64,000 nt of DNA from Primulina eburnea (Eukaryota > Streptophyta > Magnoliopsida > Lamiales > Gesneriaceae): NCBI RefSeq assembly GCF_022965805.1, contig NC_133101.1, positions 44,429,642 through 44,493,641 of the forward strand, read 5' to 3'. The notes beneath the pieces are model-generated. The model saw nothing but the letters and a program-made list of their open reading frames with translations. It had not been told where the DNA came from and did no database searches. The position numbers and the translations under genes were made by a program. Shown here in pieces: positions 9,771-22,018 of this stretch. Positions within the stretch are counted from its first letter, which is position 1. The number at the start of each line of letters is the position of its first letter.

Positions 9771-12223
9771 AATTAGAAATAATTATTAAACTAGTGGACT
9801 TCAGTAATATCAAGTAAAGTTTAGATTTCAGCAATATCAAGTAAAGTTTAAATAGATTCAAATGTGTTTGAGACATTTAAATAAAAGTCCATGGGCCTTG
9901 TAATTGTTACAAGCCCAAATATAATTGCATGCATGGGAGATGAAATGTTGGGAGACAATTTTTTCAATGTCCAAGGCATGGAATGCTTTTGGTACATCAC
10001 AAACTTTTTGCTAAACCAAGAAAAGTCTCATCTTCTCTCCTTGGACATGGCTTGGACGAAATTTATTCTCATTCTCCACCATTTTTGCTTCTTAAATTGT
10101 TGATGAAAAGCACACACTTCTCAAAGAAATATGCTCTAATTTTTCTAGTGCAAAATTAGAGTGAATCTACCTTGTTAGTGGTGGACCTGATTTTGAAGCA
10201 AGGAGAGCTTGAATATTGTCTTGCCATCAACAGCTTAGTTGTATATCAACTAAGTTGGAGCCAACATCAATCTTTTAAGATTGATAGGTATATTTTCTAA
10301 ACACCCTGTGTATGACATTTTGTGTTTTTGTATTTGCTACACATTATAGGCTTAAGGTGTTCGAAATTTTTATGCTAGAAAATTATTTCGAAACTTCCGT
10401 TGTGCATTTGAACACCTTAATCAATCCCCTTTCAGACATGTGGTTTATCATCACAGATAGTCCATTGAATATCTTAAAATCTAGCACTACTGTTGCTGTT
10501 ACTGAGGGAGCACCTCAGATGTTTGAGAAGCACATAAGTGAATGGACTGGCGAAGATAAAAAGAAAGTCAATCTTGATAATGTTGCGAAGGACATTCTCT
10601 ACAAAACTCCCGACAAAAATACCTTCAGCAAGATCAAAATGTGTTCTACTGCTAAAGAGATTTGAGAAAAACTCATCCAAATCTGTGAAGGAAATGAACA
10701 GACAAAGGAGAATAAACTGTCTGTAGCAATGTGGAAATTTGAGAATCTCAAAATGAAAGTTGGAGAAACTCTAAATGAGTTTGATGAACGTTTCAGCAGC
10801 TTGGTAATGAACTAGTAGCTCTTGGGAAAGAATATGGCAACAAAGAAATAACACTCAAAGTGATGAGACCTTTACCCAGGAAATGAGACGTTAAAACAAT
10901 GGCTATGAGAGTATCTAAATATCTAATACAAGTTGGAGCTACATGACTTGTTTGCTGACTTAAAAGCCTTTGAGTTTGAACTAGAAGTGAGAAGTGGAGA
11001 AGAGCCATCATCGAATCTACCTACCAAGGCTCTTGCTGCTGCTGCTGCTACTACTACTACTGTTGCTGCTGTTGCTGCTGCTGTAGTTGTTACACAAGCA
11101 CTACCTTCTACCATTATTGAGAGCACTTCTGAAAAGACCGCTGAAAAAATCAGCAATGATGCTATGTCTCTATTTGTGAAGAAATTGTCCAGATTCATGA
11201 AGAAGAATCACCGAGCTTATCAAATCCCTAACTGGAATTTCAAGAAGGATTCACCACCCGGTGACATGGCGTGTTTTAACTGCGGAAAGATATGTCACTT
11301 TATTGCTGATGTCCAAAGCCCAAGAAGAGATCAAATGTCTCATGGCAGATATTAAACCAACCTCGACATCTGGATAGGTACTTGACTTTGACTCTGACGA
11401 ATTTACACGAACTGATTTGATTAAAGCACTGCATGACATGGTGGAAGAGTACTCGAGACTTTCTCAATCATTCGAAGAAGTTAAGATTGAAAATCAAGAC
11501 TTAAAGGATCAAGTCAGTAAGTTCACTTTCTTGGAAGAGAACAGCTGCATTGATTTAAAAGTTGAGATGAGTAAGTTAAGAACTGAGTATGAAAGAATGA
11601 ATGCGGACTACCGAACAATGAGGTCTTAGAACCAGAAGCTATCTGTTTTGGTAAATGCATGGAACAAGTCTTCTGTTTCTTTAGAGAAGATGCAAGAGTT
11701 GCAGAAGCAATCCAGACAAGAGTGGTCTCGGATTCAGCAATAATGAAGCACTTCTGAAACGAGTACTAAGCCAGTACTGGATAAAGGAAAAGGGAAATTC
11801 ATTCACTTTGTCAAATCCAGTGTGGTATATGAACCTGTAGTACCAACTGTTCGAGTTGAAAAGATTGTAGATCAGACGAACAGAAGGAAGCATTATGGTC
11901 TGGGTTATGTTGAACCTAAGGGAAGAGTTCACCAGAGTTCTGGATCCAGCAAAGATTCAACTCAGGAGGACAACCCTCTATGCAGGTTAAAAACTATCAG
12001 TACTATAATTCTAGACCTGTTCAGAAGAGATACATACCAGACAACAAAAACAGAAGGGAAGAACAATATTCTAAGATGCATTCTGTTAGAAATTGCAGAC
12101 CTTCTGTTTCACACACCTCTTTGGATACCCGAAGTACAAGGTCACCTAGAAATGTACAAATGTGGGTTCCTAAAGGACTGATAAGGATTGGACCCAAATA
12201 GATTGGGTACCAGATACTAAAAT

Positions 12224-15200
12224 TTGTGTTTGCAAGAACATGAGAGGAAAGTCAAAATCAGCAGCTCCACATGGTATCTAGACAGTGGATGTTCCAGACA
12301 CATGACTGGACAGAGGAATCTACTGTCAGAAGTAATGAGTTGTACTGGATCAAGGATAACATTTGGGGACAACTCAAAAGGTAAAACTGTGGGTAAGAGT
12401 AAGATTATCCATGGTAACATTACTATCAATGATGTACTCTTAGTTGAAAATCTTTGTTACAACTTGATTAGCATTAGCCAACTATGTGATAATGGTTACT
12501 CTGTGGCTTTTCAGAAGCACACATGCACAGTTAAAAATGCTGATGAATCTACTGTATTAACTGGAAAAAGAGAAGACAACACATGCAAATTTTCATGGAA
12601 TAAAGATCATATTAATGTTCCTACATGTTTAGTTGCTTCTCTTAGTGATAAACATTGGCTACGGCACAAGAGATTGAATTATCTGAATTTCAAGTCAATC
12701 AATAATCTCAAGAAGCATAACATAGTTGATGGCTTGCCTGATATAAACTTCGTTAAGAATCATGACTGTTCTGTATGTCAACTTGGTAAGAAAGTCAGAT
12801 CTAGCTTCAAGAATAAAGGTAGTAAATCAACTTCAAGGTGTTTGGAATTATTGCATATGGACTTATTTGGTCTAATCCCTATCATGAGCTTAGGGGGAAT
12901 GAAGTATACACTTGTTGTTGATGATGATTTTTCTAGATTTACGTGAGTAATATTTCTTGCTTGAAAAGCTCAAACCAGTTGTCCACTGATCAAGCTTCTG
13001 AAAAGAATTCAAAACGAAAAATCAATTTCTTCCATTAAAATCAGAAGTGATCGGGGCATTCATCATGAATACTCAGCTGCCAGAACGCCTCAACAGAATG
13101 GAGTAGCTGAGAGGAGAAACAGAACTTTTAAACAAGCTGCTAGAATAATGCTAGCAGATACAGACATCTCTCAGCGCTTCTGGACAGAAGCAATCAACAC
13201 AACATGCTACACACAGAACAGGACAGTGATCAACGAGGCATAATCAGACTCCGTATGAGACATTGAAATGGAGTAAGCCTAATGTAACTTATTATCATGT
13301 ATTTGGTTGCAGATGTTTTGTTCACAATAACGGTAAAAATTATTTGTCTTCATTTGATTCAAAATCAGATGTTGGACTATTTCTTAGATATTCAGCAGTA
13401 AGCAAAGCTTTCAGAATTTTCAATAATAGAACTCTTAATATTGAAGAATCTATTCATGTAGTTTTTGATGAAGATAGCAGTGCTCCTGGAATTTCTAACG
13501 TGTCAAATCTAACTAACATGTTAGACATGATTCATCTGGAACTGGATAGTGAAGATGATGCAGAACTTAGCGTTAAAAATGCTCAAAATCCAGAACCAGA
13601 CATTCCTCTGGTAGAACCAATTGTTCAGACACATGATTTACCAGAACCAAAAGTGGACATTCCAGAACCTACTACTGTTTTAGCTGAGCCTAATTCGAAT
13701 CCATCAATCTAGGAAGAAATTTCTTTAAACCCTTTTGTCTGGAGAAAATCTCATCCTCCATATTTGGTTATTGGTAATCCAGCAGCTCCATTAAGAACCA
13801 GAAGGCAAATTATTAATGAATATATGCATGCGGCTTTTATCTCTCAGGATAAACCAAAGAAAATTGAAGAAGCTCTTCAAGATCCCAGTTGGATCGAAGC
13901 TATGAAAGAAGAGCCAAATCAATTTAAAAGAAATGAAGTTTGGTTTCTTGTACCTAGACCATCTCATCAAGCTGTTATTCGAACACGGTGGGTGTTTAGA
14001 AACAAACTAAATGAAGATGGCATTGTGGTCAGAAATAAATCAATACTGGTAGCTCAAGGTTTCGGACAAGAAGAAGGAATAGACTATGATGAAACCTATG
14101 CACCAGTAGCAAGGATTGAAGCGATCAGAATATTTTTAGCCTTCGTTGCTTTCAAAAATATCAAAGTTTATTATATGGACGTGAAGCGTCTTCCTAAATG
14201 GTCTACTGCAAGAATAAGTTTACGTTGAACAACCCCCAGGTTTTATCGATCATTTCTTACCAAATCATGTATTTAAATTACACAAAGACCTGTATGGTTT
14301 AAAACAGGCACCTCGATCTTGGTATGACATGCTCTCACAATTTCTAGTCAATCATGATTTTACAATCGACACAGTAGACAAAACTTTGTTCACCTTAGCT
14401 AAGAATAAGCACATTCTGTTAGTACAGATTTATGTTGATGAGATTATCTTTAGGTCAACTAACCCCAAATTATGTGCAAAGTTTGCTAAGATAATGCATG
14501 ATCAATTCGAAATGAACATGATGGAATAATTAAAATTCTTCCTAGGAATGCAGATCAAGCAACTTGATACTGTAATCTTCATAAATCAGGCTAAGTATAC
14601 TAAGGAACTACTGAAAAATGAGCTCATCTACTAAACTTGACAAGGATTAAAATGGAATTTCATTAGAGGTAACTCAGTATCGTGGTCTTATAGGTTCACT
14701 GTTATATCTTACTGCCAGTAGACTTGATATTATGTTAGCTATCTGTATGTTTCAAAGATTTCAATCTAACCCTAAGCAATCACATTACATTGCCGCTAAG
14801 CGCATACTGAAATATTTGAAGGGCACTCAAAATGTCGGCTTATGGTATCCTAATGATCCATGTTTCAATCTTATTGGATATTCAGATGCTTATTATGCAG
14901 GTTGCGAATTGGACAGAAAAAGCACAAGTGGTTTTTGTCAATTTCTTGGTGATAGGCTAATCTCCTGGTTTAGTAAAAAGCAGACTTTCATAGATATGTC
15001 TACTGCAGAAGCAGAATACCTTGCTGCTAGAAGCTGCTGCTCTCAAATATTGTGGATGCAACAACAACTTAAAGACTATGGAGATCAAGCTTCTGAATCA
15101 CCTATCTTCCATGACAATACCAGTGCAATAGCAATCACGCAAAATCCAGTACTTTATTCCAGAACAAAGCATATAGATATCAGACATCATTTCATTAGAG

Positions 15201-15295
15201 ATCATGTGCAGAAGAAGGACATTCGTCTGGAATACGTTTCTACTGATCAACAAGCAGCAGACATCTTTACAAAGCCTCTGCCTGAGAATAAGTTT
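12224..15295 (+). pseudogene. Sirevirus-like pol: protease, integrase, RT, RNase H
   Basis: The protease has L-D-S-G-C near 12275. The pre-integrase zinc region ends C-S-V-C-Q-L-G near 12770. Integrase shows M-D-L-F-G (12857), R-S-D-R-G (about 13045) and G-V-A-E-R-R-N (about 13100-13120). RT occupies 13764-14620 and RNase H 14732-15295, with G-Y-S-D-A and A-E-A-E-Y. A TGA at 12943-12945 replaces a conserved Trp, and there are further shifts near 13240, 13710, 14190 and 14620. The RT active site reads Y-V-D-E (14431-14442) where the family has Y-V-D-D. The last codons (E-N-K-F) are interrupted by the gypsy element and resume at 23847. Confidence 0.88.
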
Positions 15296-17119
15296 TGTGG
15301 GGACCCGGGCTCTAACTCTTTTCTTTGGGATTAAACGGATCATTAATATAAAAAGTGGGTCAAATTTTCGCTTTTCAACATTTATTCTAATGTTGTATAA
15401 ACAAGCATAAAGTCTTTATTTATTTTACAAACAGAAGGTACAAACATGTCTTGTTCCATCTATTGTCAACAACTAGTAATTAAATACAATACATATCAAA
15501 AGTACAACTACTAGTTCTTCTGCTATGCCCGAGATCACCACGCTATGTCCATCTCTCATCCTCTGCGTGACCTAGATCCTGCCCCACCTGTTGTTATGCA
15601 CACATACAAACATAACAACAGCCGGAAACTCCGGTGAGAACAAATCCCAGTATAAACATGTATGCATGCATATAATCAAACTAAAACATGAAACATGCTA
15701 CTATGAATAACATCATATAAACATGCAATGCGAATCAAATCATGTCTGGACTCGACTCGACTATAACTCTAGGGATCCCGGTGTGAATAAGACGTCAATG
15801 GCTGTCACCTACCCTCCCACTCGGGGTGACTGTACGTCTTATTCCTAGACTTCGGTCTGAGCTGTATCAACGACTGCAATAGGAGTCAGGGCTGCTCCTA
15901 AGCTGAGATACACCGAACATCTAGATATGTGACAATGGCTGTCAACGACTCTCCTATCTTAAATGCAATGAATATCAATCTGTAAACAAAGCATGCTCAT
16001 ATTCATATCTGAATATCACAATGATATTATATGCTTGAATACAATTCTATAATCAAAGCATAATCATGTTACAAGATTTGAATATAACTCTATAAACAAT
16101 TCATAAACATGTTACCATATATATACAATAATTCTAGTATGTGATTTTGGTTGGGAAACTCAAATAATATCTTATTTGAGTTGTGGCTTCCCAAACAAAC
16201 ATGGCTTATACCTTTCGTTACACACTCTGTGTCGCAGTCGAAGTCTCGAAGACGAATCTGGCAAACCAAATCTGAAATGGAAATGTTGATACACATTCTA
16301 TCAATCTCTAATCTCAATGAACACATACCCACTTAAATACTTGGTTTCGGTATCTTTCAACGGCATAATCTCCATATTAAATAATCTATATCAATTCTCC
16401 TAATTCATAATCGATAACGGTATAAATCTAATACCATATCCCAGCTAATACAACCCTGAAATTCATAACAATTCTATACAGTGTTCGTTCTTAAATCCGC
16501 TTACATTTATACGATGTATAACATGTCAGAAACAACATTTATGAATCATATCTGATTCCTTCAACATCATAATTTCAAGACATGTCAAAACATAGTTAAA
16601 CTTACGTCCACTCGTAGCCTGTAACACTAGGAACACAGTACTGCAGTCAGATTCAAAATCTGACGGACGGATTTAAATATAAAGGAGTAAGGATTTCAGA
16701 AGCTTTCTCGTAACTTTCCTTTCTCGATTCTTATCAATTCTGAATGAATTGATACATGTATATATATCATGTTGCATGCAAAGCTACGTGTCACACATTT
16801 CTTCAATCCGGATTGGCGCTCGGGCGGTAAGAAAATACCGCTCGAGCGCGGCACTTTCTATCCCAGCATTTCCGTAATGCTCCTTGGCGCTCGGGCGGTC
16901 ACAATCTACCGCCCGGGCGCCACATCTTCTGCCCGAACATGCTACATTGGCGCTCGGGAGGTTATTTTATACCGCTCGGGCGCCAATGGTTCTGCCCAAA
17001 ACTTGTGTAATTTATATGCTTTGCCCAATCTGGTCTCGTAATGGCCCGTTTATAATTATCTCTATTCAAATTCACCAATCTCATAGCAAATTACGATAAT
17101 CAAATTCTCGGGCATTACA
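15296..17119 (-). repeat. 3' LTR of gypsy element 15296-23841
   Basis: Complete 1824-bp LTR with three GC-rich inverted repeats at 16815-16984 and an A/T-rich TATA-like block at about 16757-16768, in the same layout as its partner at 22019-23841. Confidence 0.93.
16815..16984. repeat. Three GC-rich inverted repeats in the LTR
   Basis: Stems based on GGCGCTCGGGCGGT pair with ACCGCCCGGGCGCC-like arms across 8-10 nt A/T-rich loops, at 16815-16851, 16886-16921 and 16949-16984. On the element strand they lie between the LTR start and the TATA-like sequence. The same array is at 23537-23706 in the partner LTR. Confidence 0.85.
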
Positions 17120-17132
17120 TTTCTCCCCCTCT
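17120..17132 (-). other. Polypurine tract
   Basis: AGAGGGGGAGAAA on the minus strand directly abuts the 3' LTR. It would prime second-strand DNA synthesis. Confidence 0.85.
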
Positions 17133-17139
17133 TAGATAA

Positions 17140-17157
17140 GAGTTCGTCCTCGAACTC
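17140..17157 (-). other. Conserved hairpin upstream of polypurine tract
   Basis: GAGTTCG-AGGA-CGAACTC on the element strand gives a perfect 7-bp stem with a 4-nt loop. The other three gypsy elements have the same structure. Here one stem pair is G-C where they have T-A, a compensatory change. Confidence 0.7.
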
Positions 17158-17219
17158 ACAAGAAATCAATTAAATCAAGTGAAAGAGTAATGTAATCAAA
17201 TATTAAATGAATACTCACA

Positions 17220-18338
17220 TCATAGGAATAACTCGGGATATCTCTGTCTCATATCTGCTTCTGTCTCCCAAGTCGCTTCCTCAATGCCATGACGACTCCA
17301 CTGAACTTTCACAAGTGGGATAGTCTTCGTACAGAGTTGTTTTTCTTTCCGATCAAGAATCTGTATCGGTTGCTCAAAATAACTCAGTGTTTCGTCGAGC
17401 ACGGCCTCATCAGGTTGAATGATATGAGAATCATCAAGCATGTATTTACGTAACATCGATACATGAAAAACATCGTGTATCCCGGATAGAGAAGGAGGAA
17501 GAGAAGGTCGATATGCTTGATCGCCAATCTTTTCAAGAATTTCATACGGACCAATGTATCGAGGAGACAATTTCCCGCGTTTGCCAAATCTGACAACGCC
17601 TCTGAAAGGAGAAATCTTCAGAAATACTCTGTCTCCTTGCTCGAATACCAACGGTCTACGTTTGACATTGGCGTATTTGGCTTGCCTATCTTGCGCCGTC
17701 TTCATTCTTTTCTGAATGATTTTCACCTTCTCAGTCATGTCACGAATCATATCTGGCCCAAGTTCTGGTACTTCTGAGACGTCATCCCAGTATAGCGGAG
17801 ATCTGCACTTCTTACCATATAAAGCTTCAAACGGTGCCATCTCAATGTTTGTCTGATAGCTATTATTGTAAGAAAATTCGCAAAGATATAGAGAATCTTG
17901 CCAACTAGTGCCAAAATCTAGCACTACGGATCTCAACATATCCTCTAAAGTCTGGATAGTCCGCTCTGACTGTCCGTCTGTCTGAGGATGATAAGCAGTA
18001 CTCAGATGTAATGTCGTACCTAAGGCCTGCTGTAAACTGTGCCAGAAGTGTGAAGTGAATCGTGGATCACGATCTGATACGATAGACTTCGGCACACCAT
18101 GTAATCTGACTACCTCTCGGACATATATCTCCGTCATTTGATCGTGTCTGTAAGTCATTTTGTACGGGATGAAACAAGCTGATTTGGTCAGTCTGTCGAT
18201 AACGACCCAAATCGCATCACAGCCTCTAGATGATCGAGGTAACTTCGTCACGAAATCCATGGAAATGTGATCCAATTTCCATTCTGGAATAGCTAAACTC
18301 TGAAGTAGACCTCCGGGCTTCTTCCTCTCGGCCTTCAC
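17220..18338 (-). pseudogene. Gypsy integrase with chromodomain-like C-terminus (after nonsense codon)
   Basis: A 372-codon continuation of the gag-pol frame upstream of 18339. Counting from its first Met, the catalytic triad is Asp28, Asp89 and Glu125, giving the D-X60-D-X35-E spacing of gypsy integrases. The C-terminal approximately 50 residues (Q-I-L-D-R-K-E-K, then V-K-V-Q-W, then E-E-A-T-W-E-T-E) are the chromodomain-like module of chromoviruses, thought to guide integration to marked chromatin. A TAA codon at 18339-18341, where relatives have Gln (C-L-N-C-Q-Q), separates it from the rest of pol. Without readthrough it would not be translated. Confidence 0.9.
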
Positions 18339-18341
18339 CTG

Positions 18342-21300
18342 TTAGCAATTTAAGCATTTAGACACATACTCTGCGATGTCTGACTTCATCTGCTTCCACC
18401 AGAACTGTGTCTTTAGATCATGGTACATCTTCCTGCCACCAGGATGAATGCTGAACCGACTACAGTGTGCTTCGGACATAATCTGATGCCTCAAGTCTGA
18501 AACATCTGGCACTACGAGACGGTTATTGACATACAAAACATGCTCACGCACCTGATATTCTGACAAATGCCCTGATCTGACCATTTGAATCGATCTTTGC
18601 ACATTCTGATCTGTTCTTTGTGCTTCTTTAATCCTCATGATCAAGTTTGGCTCAACTTGAATAGCAGCAAGTCGTAGTGGCCTCCTATCTGTATAAAATT
18701 CTAATCCAGAGAAACAGCAATTTTCAACTAGCTTTGTAACACCTATCGTTGATAAGGATAAGGAACAGACCTTTCGACTCAAGGCGTCCGCTGCTGCATT
18801 TGACTTCCCTGGATAGTATTTGATTTCGCAATCAAAATCTTTCAGCAGATCAAGCCATCTACGCTGCCTCATGTTCAACTCCGACTGAGAAAACAAGTAT
18901 TTTAGACTTTTATGGTCTGAATAGATCTCAAATTTCTCGCCATAAAGATAATGACGCCAGATCTTCAATGCAAATACGATAGCCGCCAATTCAAGATCAT
19001 GAATGGGGTATCGAGTCTCGTGAGTCTTCAACTGTCTTGAGGCATATGCGACCACATGACCTCGCTGCATAAGAACACATCCCAAACCTCTGTGAGAGGC
19101 ATCACAATATACAACGAAATTACACGTACCTGAAGGAATCATCAAGACAGGTGCACTGGTCAGCCTCTTTTTCAATTCTAGAAAGCTAGACTCACACTCC
19201 TTAGACCATAGGAATGGCGCATTCTTCTGTGTCAATTGTGTAATTGGCTTGGCAATACGGGAGAAATCTTGGATGAATCGTCTATCGTATCCTGCTAGAC
19301 CCATGAAGCTGCGTATTTCTGGCACAGAAGTCGGTCTCGACCAATTGATCACAGCTTCAACTTTACTCGGATCTACAGAAATACCATCTCCAGATATGAT
19401 ATGTCCCAAAAATACAACCCAATTCAACCAAAATTCACATTTTGACAATTTGGCATAAAATCTCTCATTTCTCAGTGTCTGCAACACGATTCTGAGATGC
19501 GCTGCATGCTCATTCCTTTTCTTAGAATACACCAGAATATCATCGATAAAGACAATAACAAAATCATCCAAATACCTCTGAAAGATTTGATTCATCAAGC
19601 CCATAAATACCGCCGGAGCATTAGTTAAACCAAAAGGCATGACAATAAATTCGTAATGCCCATACCTGGTTCGAAATGCTGTCTTCGGTATGTCTACATC
19701 TCGAACTCGGAGCTGATGATATCCAGATCGCAAATCAATCTTAGAACAAACAGAGGATCCCTGCAACTGATCAAATAAATCATCAATTCTAGGCAAAGGA
19801 TACTTATTCTTTATCGTTGCCTTATTCAGTTGCCTGTAATCGATACACAACCGCATCGATCCATCTTTCTTCCGCACAAAAAGTACCGGAGCGCCCCAAG
19901 GAGATACACTAGGTCTGATATATCCCTTGGCTAGCAAATCTTCCAACTGTGCTTTCAATTCTTTCAACTCTATCGGCGCCATCCTATACGGAGCTCTCGA
20001 AATAGGAGTGGTACCTGGAATCAAATCAATACTAAAATCTACCTCTCGCACTGGAGGTAACCCGGGAATCTCCTCTGGAAACACATCTGCAAATTCCCGT
20101 ACTACTGGCAAATCTGCCAATGTCGGGCTAGATTTCTGTACATCTATAGCATACACAAGGAACTCATCTGCTCCTTTCTGCAACAACTTATTCATAGTCA
20201 AAGCCGAAATCAAGGGAATCCGAGATCTGGAACCCTTACCGTAGAATATCCACTCTTCTGCCATTTCTGGTCTGAATCTGACAATCTTGTGGAAACAATC
20301 CACGGTGGCCCTGTACTTTGTTAACATATCAATTCCAACAATGCAATCAAAATCAACTAGCCCAAGTACTATGCAATCTAGATCAAGTTCATGACCCTCA
20401 AACTGTAAGATGCAATGTCTAACCGTAGTCACCGATATCAAATCACTTCCTAACGGAGAAGTAATAGACACGACATCTAACAATAACTCAACAGGCAGAG
20501 AATGCAATAATGCAAATCGTTCTGATATGAATGTATGTGATGCACCCGTATCTATCAATATATAAGCAGGATAACCGCAAAGAGAACATTTACCTGCTAT
20601 GACATCATCTGGGGCATCCTGTGCTTGCTCCTCTGTCAACGCAAACACCTGAGCCTGTTGTCTCTGAGGCTGACTCCCTGTCTGGCCACCTCTGGCTCGA
20701 GGCTGGGTCTGTGCAGGTGGTGGCTGAAAGGAGTGAACAGATGAAGCTTGCCTCTCAGGCTGAGCTACGGATGTTGATGACCCTGCACCCTGAAATCTCG
20801 ATGCACCACTTCTCTGAGGACAGACCTTGGCATAATGCCCCGGTTGCTTACATATGTTACACCTGCCCACTACACCTTGACACTGTTCTGTGGCATGCTT
20901 ACCTCCACAAGTACTGCAATATCCACTCATCACCTCTAAACTCTGGCCAGGACCTCTCTGTCTTGACCCGCTGGAGCTCGACGAACTGCTCCCTGCCCTC
21001 TTAAACTGTTTGCCCTTCGCTTTCAACGGATCCTTCCGCCCGTTGCTACTACCGCCGCTATCAAATCTAGGAGGAGGTTGTGCTGGAGGTAGTGGCGGTC
21101 TTGGACTCGGGGCAACATATGGAACACTCCGTTGTCTCAGCAACCCTGCTTCAGCTCCTTTAGCACGATTCAATGCGTCCGCGAAGTTGTTGGGTCTCCC
21201 CGTATTCACCAACGTAAAGATATCTGGATTCAGGCCATTTATAAACTGATCTGCTACGGCCTCATCATTATCTGAAACGTGAGGTGCAAAGCGAAGTAAA

Positions 21301-21770
21301 GAAGAAAATTTAGCAACGTACTCTTCAATGTTCAATTGCCCTTGCCTCAGGTTTGCAAATTCAGCGCCTTTATCTTTACGGTAGGATACAGGAAAGAATC
21401 GCTGATAAAACTCTGTCTTGAATACTTTCCATGTAATCTCGGTGCCACGCTGTTCTAGTGCTCTCCTTATATTCAACCACCAATACTTAGCCACGTCTTC
21501 CAGTTGATGGCCAATGAGTTTCACTCGCTTCTCGTCACTATATTCCAGAGACTCGAATAACATCTCGATATCCTCCAACCAGCTTTCACATTGAATTGCA
21601 TTTTCTGTACCCTTTAAGGTCGGTGGTCGGAAAGACTGGAATCGCTTTAATAGAGGCTCCATGGGCGTAGCAGTGACATCCATCGTATCACCAGATGTGC
21701 TACCCTGTTCTGGTGCTGGTGGTCGTAAAGGAACGGCTGCTCTTCTAGGAGGCATGTATCTGCTATTCAA
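18342..21770 (-). pseudogene. Gypsy gag-protease-RT-RNase H polyprotein (1142 codons, ends at nonsense codon)
   Basis: A start at the M-P-P-R-R Met (codon 6, 21755) is likelier than the ORF's first Met. Gag is at about residues 40-210 (Y-W-W-L-N, F-A-N-L-R-Q-G). Zinc-binding Cys/His lie at 284-317, with the knuckle C304-C307-H312-C317. The protease D-T-G-A-S starts at 407. The RT has F-I-D-D-I-L and RNase H has V-Y-C-D-A-S. The integrase HHCC region is cut at C-L-N-C by the stop. One substitution separates this from a full frame with 17220-18338. Gag and the enzymes would act together in cytoplasmic particles. Confidence 0.92.
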
Positions 21771-22001
21771 ACAGTTTAGTATACAATCTATACCAACTGT
21801 CTCAGCCCTCCTCTGATCATTTACCTCTGATCCAGAATCGGTTCTGATTCAGTCTTAACCAATACATGCTGCAATCAAATCAGATAACACAACATGTAAT
21901 AGGGAAAGCAATAAATCATGATATGCTAGCATGATATAAACAAGGCAGATGACTCAATCTACCCCGCTCATTCTACTCTATCTCAGTCTACAGAACCTAC
22001 G

Positions 22002-22013
22002 GCTCTGATACCA
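22002..22013 (-). other. Primer-binding site, initiator Met tRNA
   Basis: The complement of TGGTATCAGAGC, 5 nt from the 5' LTR edge at 22019. Confidence 0.9.
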
Positions 22014-22018
22014 CCTGT

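Larger units (their letters stand above)
8364..10434 (+). repeat. Solo copia LTR, 2071 bp, in gag
   Basis: It starts TGTTAGAG and ends CCCTTTCA, flanked by the 5-bp duplication GACAT (8359-8363 and 10435-10439). Removing it and one duplication restores the gag frame (D-D-D-M-W-F). No internal region is present, so the element was reduced to one LTR by recombination. It is related to the LTR fragment at 1-400. A TATA box (TATAAATA) lies at 8424-8431. Confidence 0.92.
8290..12215 (+). pseudogene. Sirevirus-like gag, split by a solo LTR
   Basis: The frame opens at ATG 8290 (M-F-S-K-E-D-F-D-D-W-K-I). It is cut at 8363 by the solo LTR and resumes at 10435 with W-F-I-I-T-D. A TGA at 10663 replaces a Trp-like codon. 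Further frame breaks follow at 10810-10950. The zinc knuckle near 11273-11310 (C-F-N-C-G-K-I-C-H-F-I-A-D) loses its last Cys through a one-base deletion. A (GCT)n tract at 11030-11090 encodes Ala repeats. A Glu/Leu-rich coiled-coil stretch follows at 11417-11700. The product would form particles and bind RNA, but this copy cannot. Confidence 0.8.

Noticed and set aside
11030..11095. GCT-type microsatellite as a separate element
   Set aside because: It is in frame with the gag remnant and encodes an Ala run. Simple slippage explains it.
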